Source: JAWKUK01 sp041398605 (GTDB lineage: Bacteria; Planctomycetota; UBA1135; GCA-002686595). From it: a stretch of DNA of 64,000 nucleotides. Each line of letters starts with the position of its first letter. The first letter of the stretch is position 1. The stretch spans positions 668,151 through 732,150 of the forward strand of contig JAWKUK010000003.1 in assembly GCA_041398605.1 (NCBI GenBank), written 5' to 3'. The notes beneath the pieces are model-generated. The model was not told the origin of the DNA and made no database searches. It was given only the letters and a program-made list of their open reading frames with translations. The translations under genes and the position numbers were made by a program. Shown piece after piece: positions 16,539-27,600 of the stretch.

Positions 16539-17678
16539 TCAGTCCTTGGGCTCCGCGCCCGTCGATTTCGACGGGCCGTCGTCGTCCGCCGCCCGGCGAG
16601 CGCGGCGGTAATCGAGCGCGCGCCGCGTCCACCCGATCCTACGGGCTGCCGCCGAGGCGTTCCCGCGCTCTTCCGCCAGCGCGGCGTCGACGAGGGCGTC
16701 CAAGAGCTCGTCAGCGCGGATCCCTTGGGCCAGCGCGGAACGCGCCAGGCCCTCCGCGGCCCCGGCGGTGCCCTCGGCCAGGAAATCGAAGGCGTCGGCG
16801 CCGAGGGGAGCCGGGGCGGCCCCCGCCCCGGCGTCGGCCGCCAGGACGAGGGTGCGCTCGAGCGCATTCTCGAGCTCGCGCACATTGCCAGGCCAGGGGT
16901 ATTCGAGGAGCCGGTCCAGCGCGTCGGGCGCGAGGCCACGTGGCGCGACCCCCAGGCGCGCCGCGACGGATCGCCCGAGCTCGACCACCAGGGCTGGCAG
17001 GGCCTCGCGCCGCTGGCGCAGGGGCGGGACGCGCAGGGTCAGGACCGCGAGCCGGTAATAGAGGTCCGGTCGAAAGCGGCCGGCGGCGACCTCAGCGCTG
17101 AGGTCGACCGCGGAGGTCGCGACGACGCGCACGTCGACGGGGATCGGCGCCGCCCCGCCGAGGGGCTCGACGACCCGCTCTTGCAGCACCCTGAGCAGCT
17201 TGACCTGCAGCTCCGGCGCCAGCGCTTCGATGCCCTCGAGCACCAGAGTGCCGCCGTCCGCGCGCAAGAACCGCCCCGGGCGCGCGCCACGCGCCCCCGT
17301 GAACGCGCCCTCTTCGTGGCCAAAGAGCTCGGAATCGATCAGCGTCGCCGCGAGCCCGGCGAGGGAAACCGAGACGAACGGGCCGGTCGCGCGCGGCCCG
17401 CGCGCGTGCAACCGGTGCGCGGCGCGGCTCTTCCCGCTGCCGCTCTCACCCAAAAGCAACACCGTCGCGGGGCTGGCGGCGGCGCGCCCGAGCGCGACCT
17501 CGAAGGCCTCCCAAACGGCCGGCTGGAGGGCGCCGGCGCCCTCCAATCGCCCGCCGGAACGGTCGCCCGGTTGTGCGGGCGGCCGCCGCTGGGGCGGGTC
17601 ATCGGGGGCGCGGGACGACACGGACTTGGGCCTGATCTTCGGAGGCGTGCAGAAACGCGCAGGGGGGCGCGGGGGCAC
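16539..17678 (-). CDS. Sigma-54-type AAA+ activator without receiver domain, altered Walker B
   Basis: About 379 residues from GTG 17678 (GTG 17621 is also possible; no ATG fits). The AAA+ domain has Walker A GESGSGKS (77-84) and the sigma-54 contact loop GAFTGA (124-129, in GHEEGAFTGAR). It also has the arginine-finger region FRPDLYYRL, and PWPGNVRELENALER. A Fis-type helix-turn-helix ends the protein (GNASAAARRIGWTRRALDYRRARR). It has no N-terminal receiver, PAS or GAF domain. The Walker B, normally LFLDEI, reads LVLEGI (E148-G149), so the catalytic Asp-Glu pair is Glu-Gly; ATP hydrolysis may be impaired. It diverges from nusA. The target genes are unknown; I did not find a convincing -24/-12 site in the window. 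Confidence 0.85.
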   Translation of the reverse strand: MPPRPPARFCTPPKIRPKSVSSRAPDDPPQRRPPAQPGDRSGGRLEGAGALQPAVWEAFEVALGRAAASPATVLLLGESGSGKSRAAHRLHARGPRATGPFVSVSLAGLAATLIDSELFGHEEGAFTGARGARPGRFLRADGGTLVLEGIEALAPELQVKLLRVLQERVVEPLGGAAPIPVDVRVVATSAVDLSAEVAAGRFRPDLYYRLAVLTLRVPPLRQRREALPALVVELGRSVAARLGVAPRGLAPDALDRLLEYPWPGNVRELENALERTLVLAADAGAGAAPAPLGADAFDFLAEGTAGAAEGLARSALAQGIRADELLDALVDAALAEERGNASAAARRIGWTRRALDYRRARRAADDDGPSKSTGAEPKD

Positions 17679-17737
17679 GCAGCGAACGAAAGCCCCCGGT
17701 TCACGGAGGATCGCTCCGCGAACGTCGCCCTAGCAGT

Positions 17738-17766
17738 TGACCTGCGCGCGTCGCGACACCAGACTA
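17738..17766 (+). promoter_or_regulatory. Candidate sigma-70 promoter for the nusA-infB-rbfA unit
   Basis: TTGACC (17738-17743) and CAGACT (17761-17766) are separated by 17 bp, about 135 bp upstream of nusA in the divergent gap. The -35 match is good and the -10 weak. It fits the need for a promoter here but is unproven. Confidence 0.3.
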
Positions 17767-17837
17767 CTTCGTCCGAGAGCCACCCTCAAACCCTCCTTGA
17801 TCACCGCGCGCCCTGGCCCACGCCGAGGCACGCCGAC

Positions 17838-17863
17838 AGGAGCGGGGCCCTGTCCCCGCTCCT
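17838..17863 (+). terminator. Leader hairpin upstream of nusA (possible attenuator)
   Basis: A perfect 10-bp stem (AGGAGCGGGG at 17838-17847, CCCCGCTCCT at 17854-17863) with a 6-nt loop is followed only by TTTG. It sits 39 bp before the nusA start, where it could act as a leaky intrinsic terminator or an anti-termination target. NusA is known to influence hairpin-dependent pausing and termination, so feedback is plausible but inferred. Confidence 0.5.
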
Positions 17864-17902
17864 TTGCATGTACCGACCGGTTCCCTCACGTCAGAGCCCG
17901 GA

Positions 17903-19057
17903 ATGAACCCTCAAACCCTCCTCCAGACCATCGACGCGCTGCACGCGATGAAGGACATCCCGAAAGAGGTGATCTTCCGCGCGCTCGAAGAATCGATGGC
18001 GGCCGCTGTCCGCAAGAAGTTCGGCGCCGAAGAGGACCTCATCTGCACGATCGATCGCAAGTCCGGCGAGGTCACGATCGAAGACGGCGAGGGTGTGTAC
18101 GAATTCGAGTTCGACGAGCTCGGCCGCATCGTGGCCCAGACCGTCAAGCAAGGCTTCACGCAGCGCGTCCGGGAAGCCGAGCGCGAGGTCCTCTACGAAG
18201 AGTATGAGAACCGCGTCGGCCAGCTCGTGCACGGCGAAGTCCAGCGCTACGAGGGCCAGGACCTCGTGATCTCGCTCGGCAAGGTCGAGGCGCACCTCTC
18301 CCGCGAAGACCGCGTGCGCGGCGAGACCTACGGCACCGGCGACCGCATCCGCGTGATCATCGTCGAGGTCCGGAACGACGGGAATCGCGTCAAGATCCTC
18401 GTCAGCCGCACCCACCCCGACCTCGTGCGCCGGCTCTTCGAGCTCGAAGTGCCCGAGATCGCGGACCAGATCATCGAGATCAAGCGCGTCGTCCGCGAGC
18501 CTGGCTATCGCACGAAGATGGCGGTCCTCTCGAGCGACCCGAAGATCGACTGCATTGGCGCTTGCGTCGGCGTCCGCGGCTCGCGGATCAAAGCCGTCAT
18601 CGACGAGCTGCGCGGCGAGCGGATTGACATCATCAAGTGGAGCGACTCGCTCGAGACGCTGGTGATGAACGGCCTGAAGCCGGCGCTGATCAACATCGAC
18701 AACATCTACCCCGACGTCGACAACCACGCGGTGACCGTGTTGGTCGACGAGGACCAGCAGTCGCTGGCCATCGGCAAGCGGGGCCAGAACGTGCGCCTCG
18801 CGAGCCGCCTGTGCGGCTGGGAGATCGAGATCAAGACGCACGAAGAGTACTTCGGGACGCCCGCGCAGCGCAGCAGCGGGGCCTCGGGTGCGCCAGCGCC
18901 CGAAACCGGGGGGACCGCGCCGGAAACCGAGGGAACCGACCTAGAGGGAGGCGACGTCGCAGTGGACGATGCCTCCGAGGAGGGCCCCCTCGCCGGCGGT
19001 GTTTCAGCGGGCGATTCAGATTCCCTTGGCGACGAGGCGCTCGAGCAAGGGGCATGA
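17903..19057 (+). CDS. nusA: Transcription termination/antitermination factor NusA
   Basis: NusA binds RNA polymerase and nascent RNA, controlling pausing, termination and antitermination. The 384 residues contain the N-terminal polymerase-binding domain (1-125), an S1 domain (about 133-200, VGQLVHGEVQRYEGQDLVISLG) and two KH domains (IVEVRNDGNRVKILVSRTHP ... GACVGVRGSRIKAVIDEL; VTVLVDEDQQSLAIGKRGQNVRLA). The acidic, Gly/Thr-rich tail of about 60 residues lacks the extra C-terminal repeats of E. coli NusA. ATG 17903 is supported by homology (MNPQTLLQ). It heads the cluster with infB and rbfA; rimP, usually directly upstream, is absent. Confidence 0.97.
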   Translation: MNPQTLLQTIDALHAMKDIPKEVIFRALEESMAAAVRKKFGAEEDLICTIDRKSGEVTIEDGEGVYEFEFDELGRIVAQTVKQGFTQRVREAEREVLYEEYENRVGQLVHGEVQRYEGQDLVISLGKVEAHLSREDRVRGETYGTGDRIRVIIVEVRNDGNRVKILVSRTHPDLVRRLFELEVPEIADQIIEIKRVVREPGYRTKMAVLSSDPKIDCIGACVGVRGSRIKAVIDELRGERIDIIKWSDSLETLVMNGLKPALINIDNIYPDVDNHAVTVLVDEDQQSLAIGKRGQNVRLASRLCGWEIEIKTHEEYFGTPAQRSSGASGAPAPETGGTAPETEGTDLEGGDVAVDDASEEGPLAGGVSAGDSDSLGDEALEQGA

Positions 19058-19135
19058 TGGCCCTCAGCTCCAAACTCGATCGCCGACGCAGCGTCAGCCC
19101 ACGACCGCAGCTTTCCGTTCCATCGCAGCATGACC

Positions 19136-19153
19136 GGCGCCCTAGGGGGCGCC
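19136..19153 (+). other. Small intergenic hairpin before infB
   Basis: GGCGCCC (19136-19142) pairs with GGGCGCC (19147-19153) around a 4-nt loop, 22 bp upstream of the infB ATG in the 118-bp nusA-infB gap. It may modulate infB translation. There is no T-run, so it is not a classical terminator. Confidence 0.4.
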
Positions 19154-19175
19154 CTCCGAGACCCCCACATAAGGG

Positions 19176-22100
19176 ATGAGCTTGACCGACAAGGTTCGCA
19201 TTCACGACTTCGCTAAGCAGTACGGCATGTCCGGCAAGGACCTGGCTGCGAAACTGCGTGACTTCGGCTTCAGCAAAGCCAAGAGTCACATGTCGGCCCT
19301 CGACCCCTTCGACCTTGTCACGGCGCAGGGAGTGCTCGAGGCCAACGGCATCATGCCAGCGAGCGAAGCGAGCGCGGCCCCGGAGGCCGCGAGCGGCGGA
19401 CTGCGTGTCGTCAAGCGCCTGAAGCGGGCGCAGCCGGGCGAGGACGAGACCATCGCCATCGAGACGGAGCCCGACTCTCCGTCCCACGCGCCCTCCCAGC
19501 AGCCCCACGGACAATCGAGCGCCGAGACCCCCGCTGCGGGCGCCGCTGCTCGCTCGACGACGGAGCCTCCGGTTGGATCCCCCTCCGCCGGGTCCCATGG
19601 TGTCGGTTCCCCGTCGTCCCTGGAGGCCGCATCCTCCGGGCCGGGCCAAGGCGCTGGTGAGCCGTCCGCACCCCGCGCGCGCCCGTCGACGGAGGTCTCC
19701 GCACCGGTCTCCGCATCGGCCGCCGCGGCCGAGCAGGCCGCTGGCGCCGCGGCCGCGGAGCGCGCGCCAGGCACCGCTACGGAGCCGGCGCAGTCCGCAC
19801 GTCCGAGCTCACCGGCCGCCACCGAGGCGCCGCGATCGACCGACGCGCCGTCGTCGGTCGCCGCTGCCGCCTCCGGCACCGGCGCCGCGAGCGGCACAGC
19901 GTCGTCGACGTCGAGCTCGACTGCGCCGGCGCCCACCGCGGGCACAGATGCGACTTCGCAGGCCGCCGGGGCGGCCACGCCCGACCGGAGCTCGCCTTCG
20001 GCCTCGCCGGGCGGAGCGGCTGCCGCCGGCGGACAGGCCGCGGCGAACGCCGACAGCAAGCCCAGCGAGCTGGCGGCCCAAGCGGCCGCGAGCGCCTCGC
20101 CCATGGGCGAAGCCCCCCAAGCAGCGTCCGCCCCCAGCGACCAGGCGCGCACTGCGGCCCCCAGTGACCAAGCACGGCTCGAGCCGGCGCGCGGCGGCGC
20201 GACGGCCGATCCCGCCCGCGAACCCGCGCGGCGCACGACGAGCGACCAGGTGCGCAGCGGTGACGCAGCGCGCGGGGTCGTCCCAGTGATCATCCAGGCC
20301 GCGCGCCCAGCCCCGCCCCAAGCTGCGCCGAAGGACCCGCCGCGCCGCGGCAACGTCGTCGGGTTCGTGGACCCCTCCACGTTCCAGCAGAACACACAGA
20401 AGAAGAAGGCTTCGTCGCGACGCCTCCAGTCGCGGGACGACTCTGCGCCCGACGTGCGGCCGACGCTCGGCGGTCACCGCCGGGCCGGCGGCCCCGCGTC
20501 GCCGCAACCGGCGGCGACGGGCCCGCGCGGCAAGCTGACCGCGGCGGAGCTGCGCGAGCGGGAGCAGAACCGCTTCCTGCGCCACAACCGAACCTCGCAG
20601 ACGGGGCACACCCAGGGCCGCCGCTCCGGCGGCGGGCGGCGCTCGGAGAACGCGACAGAGTCGCCGTACGCCGGCAGCGAAGTCTCGATCGAACAGCCGA
20701 TCTCGATCGCGAAGCTCGCGGACGCGATGGCGCTCAAAGCGGCGCTCGTCGTGTCGAAGGCCTGGAGCACGGGCCTGGGCATGTTCACGATCAACCAGAC
20801 CGTCGACAGCGAGACCGCGACCCTGATCGCCGCGGAGTTCGAGGTCAACCTCGAGATCAAAGAGGACATCTCTGCTGAGCAGGCCCACCTCGCGGAGGTG
20901 CGTATCAAGCGCAACCAGCTCGAAGAAGAGGAGCTCGTTCCGCGCTCCCCCACGGTGGCCTTCCTGGGCCACGTCGACCACGGTAAGACGACGCTGATCG
21001 ACAAGATCCGCGCCACGCGGGTCGCGGCAGGCGAGTCGGGCGGCATCACCCAGCACGTCGGCGCGTACCGCGTGAAGACCTCGAAGGGTCACATGGTCAC
21101 GATCATCGACACGCCCGGCCACGAAGCGTTCACGTCGATGCGTGCCCGCGGCGCGCGCGCAGTCGACATTGTCGTGCTCGTCGTCGCAGGTGACGACGGC
21201 GTGAAGCCGAGCACCATCGAGGCGATCAACCACGCGAAGGCGGCAAAGTCGCCGATCGTGGTCGCGATCAACAAGGTGGACAAGCAGGACTTCAACGCCA
21301 ACACGGTGATCCAACAGCTGATGGGTCAGCAGCTCGTGCCCGAGCAGTACGGCGGCAACACCGCGATGTTCCACACGTCCGGCATCACCGGGCAGGGCAT
21401 CGACGAGCTCCTCGAGCACATCTTCCTGATGGGCGACATCGAGCTCGGCCTGAAGGCTCACCCGAAGGGCCCGGCGAGCGGCGTCGTGCTCGAAGCCGAG
21501 ATCCAGCAGGGTCGAGGCATCGTCGCGCACCTCCTGATCCAGGACGGCACGCTGTCAAAGGGCGACGTGATCCTGGCTGGCGAGGGCTACGGCAAGGTCC
21601 GGCAGATCCTCGACGACCGCGGCAACGTGATCAAGGAGGCCGGCCCGTCCATGCCGGTCGCGGTGACGGGCCTCGACGCGCTCCCGGGCGTCGGCGACGC
21701 GTTCTACATCGTCGACTCCTTGGCCAAGGCCAAGCAGATCGCGACGGAGCGCGAGCGCACGAACCGCGCCAAGCTGTTGGCCGAGGGCCGCGACCCGCGC
21801 AAGCAGATGGAAGCGCTGCTTGGCCGCGAGGCCGGCACCGAAGCCAAGATCATCAACCTGATCGTCCGTACGGACGTGCAGGGCACGGCGGAGGTCATCA
21901 AGAGCGAGATCGCGAAGATGGGCCACGACGAGGTCGAGCTGAAGGTGATCCACTCGGGTGTCGGCCCGATCACCGAGAGCGACGTGGACCTCGCGACGCC
22001 CTCGCAGGCGATCCTCTTGGCGTTCAAGGTGGGCGTGAACGGCAAGGCCCGGCAGAACGCCGACCGCGCCGGTGTCGACATCAAGCGCTACGAGGTCATC

Positions 22101-22457
22101 TACGAGCTGCTCGACGACCTGCGCGCCCTGATGCAAGGCGCCCTCCGCCCCGAGTTCGAGGAGGTCGTCACCGGCCACGTCGAGATCCGGGCGATCTTCA
22201 AGTCGTCGCGCATCGGCCTGATCGCTGGCTGTATGGTCATCGACGGCTCCGCCAAGCGGCACTCCCTCGTGCGCCTGATGCGCGACGGCAACGTGATCTA
22301 TACGGGCTCGTTCGCGTCGCTGAGGCGCGAGAAGGACGATGCCAAGGAGGTCCGCGAGGGCTTCGAATGCGGCATCGTGCTGAAGGATTACCGCGACATC
22401 CAGCAGGGCGACATCATCGAGTGCTACGAGATGAAAGAGATCAAGCGGACGCTCTGA
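19176..22457 (+). CDS. infB: Translation initiation factor IF-2
   Basis: IF-2 is a GTPase that delivers initiator tRNA to the ribosome. 1093 residues: an N-terminal IF2_N motif (1-60, VRIHDFAKQYGMSGKDLAAKLRDFG), then a very long Ala/Ser/Pro/Thr-rich linker (about 66-490). A second IF2_N-like segment is at about 507-560. The G domain starts near 590 with G1 GHVDHGKT (598-605), G3 DTPGHEAF and G4 NKVDK. Domains II, III and IV complete the C-terminus. The linker is unusually long and low in complexity, with almost no charged residues. ATG 19176 is well placed. It is followed by rbfA; the usual ylxR and L7Ae-type genes between nusA and infB are missing. Confidence 0.98.
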   Translation: MSLTDKVRIHDFAKQYGMSGKDLAAKLRDFGFSKAKSHMSALDPFDLVTAQGVLEANGIMPASEASAAPEAASGGLRVVKRLKRAQPGEDETIAIETEPDSPSHAPSQQPHGQSSAETPAAGAAARSTTEPPVGSPSAGSHGVGSPSSLEAASSGPGQGAGEPSAPRARPSTEVSAPVSASAAAAEQAAGAAAAERAPGTATEPAQSARPSSPAATEAPRSTDAPSSVAAAASGTGAASGTASSTSSSTAPAPTAGTDATSQAAGAATPDRSSPSASPGGAAAAGGQAAANADSKPSELAAQAAASASPMGEAPQAASAPSDQARTAAPSDQARLEPARGGATADPAREPARRTTSDQVRSGDAARGVVPVIIQAARPAPPQAAPKDPPRRGNVVGFVDPSTFQQNTQKKKASSRRLQSRDDSAPDVRPTLGGHRRAGGPASPQPAATGPRGKLTAAELREREQNRFLRHNRTSQTGHTQGRRSGGGRRSENATESPYAGSEVSIEQPISIAKLADAMALKAALVVSKAWSTGLGMFTINQTVDSETATLIAAEFEVNLEIKEDISAEQAHLAEVRIKRNQLEEEELVPRSPTVAFLGHVDHGKTTLIDKIRATRVAAGESGGITQHVGAYRVKTSKGHMVTIIDTPGHEAFTSMRARGARAVDIVVLVVAGDDGVKPSTIEAINHAKAAKSPIVVAINKVDKQDFNANTVIQQLMGQQLVPEQYGGNTAMFHTSGITGQGIDELLEHIFLMGDIELGLKAHPKGPASGVVLEAEIQQGRGIVAHLLIQDGTLSKGDVILAGEGYGKVRQILDDRGNVIKEAGPSMPVAVTGLDALPGVGDAFYIVDSLAKAKQIATERERTNRAKLLAEGRDPRKQMEALLGREAGTEAKIINLIVRTDVQGTAEVIKSEIAKMGHDEVELKVIHSGVGPITESDVDLATPSQAILLAFKVGVNGKARQNADRAGVDIKRYEVIYELLDDLRALMQGALRPEFEEVVTGHVEIRAIFKSSRIGLIAGCMVIDGSAKRHSLVRLMRDGNVIYTGSFASLRREKDDAKEVREGFECGIVLKDYRDIQQGDIIECYEMKEIKRTL

Positions 22458-22498
22458 GGCGCTCGTTGCTCGCGGATCTCACTCGATCCGGGCTCGGA

Positions 22499-22531
22499 AC
22501 GATCGCGGCGGGCAGGGCTCGCCGCGATCGT
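22499..22531 (+). terminator. Strong hairpin between infB and rbfA
   Basis: A perfect 12-bp stem (ACGATCGCGGCG at 22499-22510, CGCCGCGATCGT at 22520-22531) with a 9-nt loop lies 42 bp after the infB stop. No T-run follows. It could partly end infB transcripts, or act as a processing or stability element separating infB from rbfA expression. Confidence 0.5.
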
Positions 22532-22592
22532 CGCTTGACAGCCCAGACCGGCGCTTGAATGGCGCGCACTGCGTCAGAAAAGAAGACTCACT

Positions 22593-23084
22593 ATGGCCAG
22601 CCCCAAGACTATCGGGCGGTTGCAGGCCCAGATCCAACGCCGGGTCGCCTACTGCCTCCAGTTCGAGATCGCAGACCCCCGCGCGAGCTTCGTCACCGTG
22701 ACGAAGGTGGAGCTCTCGAACGACCTCGCGCGCGCGAAGGTGTCGTATTCCGTCCTCGGCAGCGAGGGCGACCGCAGCAAGGTCCAGCACATGCTGACCG
22801 GCGCGTCAGGCTTCATCCGGCGCCAGCTCGGCCGGGTCCTCGAGACGCGCAACATCCCGGCGCTGACTTGGGAGTACGACCCCTCCGCCGAGGACGCCGC
22901 CAACCTCTCGCGCATCATCCAGGAGGCCCGCAAGCGCGACGAGGAGATCCGCGGGGTGAACCCGACCTCAGGCTCCGAGGGCGCGCTCGATCCCGATGCG
23001 GACCCGGAAGGCGACCAAGGGCCCGCAGGCGACCCCGGGCTCGACGCGAGCGACGCGGCCGAGGACGCCCCCGGGTCGGTGTGA
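22593..23084 (+). CDS. rbfA: Ribosome-binding factor A
   Basis: RbfA is a KH-fold assembly factor that binds the 30S subunit and is needed for 16S rRNA 5'-end maturation. Residues 1-112 match the family (IGRLQAQIQRRVAYCLQFEIADPR, FVTVTKVELSNDLARAKVSYSVLG, SGFIRRQLGRVLETRNIPALTWEYD). A Gly/Asp/Glu/Pro-rich tail of about 50 residues follows, longer than in model bacteria and probably disordered. ATG 22593 gives the expected N-terminus. It lies 135 bp after infB, separated by a strong hairpin, and converges on cysS with a 24-bp gap. truB, the usual next gene, is not here. Confidence 0.95.
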   Translation: MASPKTIGRLQAQIQRRVAYCLQFEIADPRASFVTVTKVELSNDLARAKVSYSVLGSEGDRSKVQHMLTGASGFIRRQLGRVLETRNIPALTWEYDPSAEDAANLSRIIQEARKRDEEIRGVNPTSGSEGALDPDADPEGDQGPAGDPGLDASDAAEDAPGSV

Positions 23085-23108
23085 GGGCGCTCCACGCCCC
23101 CCGGCGGG

Positions 23109-24554
<1,446 letters not shown>

Positions 24555-24617
24555 GTGGGTGCTACATTCCAGGGTTGAGCGAGCGTTACGAGCGAGAGAG
24601 CGTACCGCGGCCACGCC

Positions 24618-27600
24618 ATGGATTCCCCGCCCCTCGTCCTCGACCGTGTGCTTGGCGTCGGCCGCACCGGCCGCGTCTGGCGCGCGCGCTTGACCGCGCC
24701 CTGGCTCGGGCGAGACGTGGGGTCATTCGTCGCAGTCAAGGTCCTGCGCACCGAGCTGCTCTCAGAGCCGGACGCCCGCGCGTCCCTCGGCGCCGAGATC
24801 GAGGCGGGCCGCGCGGTACGTCATCCGGCCCTAAGCCGCTTCCTCTTCGCAGGCTCAGGGAGCCCGCCACCCCTCCTCGAAGGGCCCGGCCGCCCGGACG
24901 TCCCCGAGGCGCACCTCCCCCATCCGGAGGCCCCGTGGCTCGCGATGGAGGTCGTCCCTGGACGCTCTCTGGAGGAGGAGCTGCATACGGCCGGGCCCTC
25001 GCCCGAGCCCACGCTGCGCGCGATCGGCCGCCGCGTCGCGGGCGCGCTCGCGGCCCTGCACGCCGCCGGCTGGACCCACGGGGACATCAAACCCGACAAC
25101 GTGCGCTTCGACGCGCGCGGTGACGCCGTGCTCCTGGACCTCGGCTTCGCGCGGCGGGTCGGGGCCCCGATCGCGCCCCTCGGCACGCCTGCGTACCTCG
25201 CGCCTGAGCGCACCCATGGCGGCCCCCCTTCGCCCGCCGCGGACATCTACGCCTTTGGCGCGACGCTGCACCGCCTCGCGACGGGCCAGCACGCCGCCGC
25301 AGACGACGACGGCGCGCCGGACCTCGCCGTGCGCGCGTCGGGGGCGCTGCGGCCGCCCTCGTCGATCGTCCCGCGGTCGTCGCCGCTGTTGGACGAGCTG
25401 CTGCTCGCGTGCCTCGCGCCGACTGCGATGGCGCGCCCCACCGCCCTCGAAGTCGCCCGCGTCTTCGAAGAAGGCGAGAGCGGCGCCTGGTGGCGCGAGC
25501 GGCTGACCTTCGGCGGCGAAGCGCGCCGTGACACGGCGGCCTGGTCCGGGCTGCACCAGCTCCCGCTCGTCGGCCGCAGCGAGGAGCTCGAGCGCATGCA
25601 CGTCGCGTGGTACCTGACCCGCGCCGGCGGCGGGCGCGCGGTGTGGCTCGAGGGCGAGCGCGGCGCGGGCAAGTCCCGCCTCGTCGCCGAGCTCGCGCAC
25701 CGCGTCCGTCGCAGCGAGGAGCAGCCGCCGCTCTACCTGTACGGCCGCTGCGGCGAGCTCGAGGACGAACGCCCGGGCGCGGCCATTCTCGCGCTGTTGC
25801 ACCGCTGGCTGCACCTGCCGCGCGAGGCCTCGCCAGGGGCCCGCGAAGCGGAGCTGGTCCAGGCCCTGGTGCCGGACGCCGAAGCGCGGACGCTCCTGGA
25901 GGCGCTGTCGAGCGAAGAACGTCACGCGGGCGACACGCCGGTCACGGAGGTCGCTGCGCTCGCGACGTGGCTCGTGCGCTTGACGAGGAAGACGCCCGCG
26001 ATCGTGTTCCTCGACGACGTGGACGCCGCGGGCAAAGCGACGCTCGACGTGATCGCGCGGGTCGCGCGCGACCTCGCAGGCACCAAGCTGTTGCTGATCC
26101 TCGGGGTGCGGGATGATGTGCTCCCGCGGCACGGGTTGGGCTTCGAGACGCTGCGCGCGCGCCTGATCGACTCGGAGCGCCTGATGCTCGGGCCGCTCGA
26201 CGAGGCCGCGGTCCTGGGCCTCGTGGACTTGGTGTTCCATCACTCGGTCCCGCGCCGGTCGCTGGCGAAGATCCTGCACGGGCGCACCGGAGGGAACCCA
26301 GGGCGCATCGGCGAGCTCCTGCGCTTCGCGGCGGCCAAGGGCTGGACCCGCGTGGCCCCGAGCCGCACCGATGGTCCGAGCGTCCACAGCGCGGAGGCGG
26401 GCGGCCTCCTGGAGCTCTGCATCGCGCCGAGCTCTTTGCCGCGACCCGCGAGCCTCGCGCGCGCCGTCGACGCGCGGCGCGACGCGCTCGCGCCGCGCGA
26501 CCAGGTGTGGCTCGAGCGCGTGGCGGTCCTCGGCGGTCGCTTCGCGCCAGCCCTGGTCGCGCGCGCCTTCCCGCGCTCGACGCGCAGCGCCCGGGGTGCG
26601 CTCGCGCGGCTCGCCGGCGCGGGCTGGCTCGTGTCCGCCGGCGATCGCTTCCGCTTCGCGCGGCCGGCGGAGCGCGAGGAGATCAAACGCGGCGTCGCGC
26701 CGCGCCGGCGGCGGCGTTACCACGCGGCCGCGGCAGGCGCCTTCCGGGACGCCGCCCCGGCGAGCGAAGACGCCTACCGCCGCGTGCGCCACCTGCGCGA
26801 CGCGGACGAGTCGGAGCTGCTGCTCGCGGAGCTGCCCTCGTTGCTGCAACGCGCGCGCGACGCGGGCCACCCCCGCAGGCGGGCCACCCTCGCGGGCTGG
26901 GGCCTCGAAGCCCTCGACGCGCTCCCCACCACCCCCGAGCGCGTCCGGACGCGGCGCGACCTCCTCGAGACGCTCGCGGACGCGTCGGACCGGCTCGGCG
27001 AGCGCGAAGAGCAGAGCGCGGCCCTCGAGGCGCTCGCCGACCTCCCGCTGGACCTCGAACACGACCCGAGCGCCGCGGGGCGCGTCTACACGCTCCACGC
27101 CCGCGCCGCCGTCGTCGCAGGCGAGGCGGGCCTCGCGCGCGGGCTCGTCCGCAACGCGATCGAGCTGTTCACGCGCGCGGGCGAAGCCGCCCGCGACGAC
27201 CTCGCGGGCGCGCTCCTCGTGTCCGCCCGCATCGAGTCCGACGCGGGTGACCTCATCGGCGCCCACGACCGCTTGGCCTTTGCGCGGGCGACCGCGCCGG
27301 GCCCACTGCGCCACGCCGAGGTGCTCGCGGCGTCGGCCGAGGTGGCTGCGCTTGAGGATCGACTCGAGGCCGGGCTCGCGTCGCTCGACGAGGCGTTGAC
27401 CCTGCTCGCCAGCGCCGACGACACCGTCCACACACGCGCGGTCCGCGCGCACGTGCACCTCGTGCAAGGGCGCATCCTGCGCCTCGCGGGCCGCGTGCGG
27501 CGCGCCTGGGTCGCGCTCGCGCGCGCGTCGAAGCTCGCCGACCAGTCCGGCGAGGTGCGCCTCGCCGTCGAGGCCGCGGCGCGGCGGGGGCGCCTGATGC

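Noticed and set aside
19809..21530. A 573-codon open frame antisense to infB
   Set aside because: Shadow of the IF-2 gene; its translation has no motif and ignores the conserved G-domain coding on the other strand.
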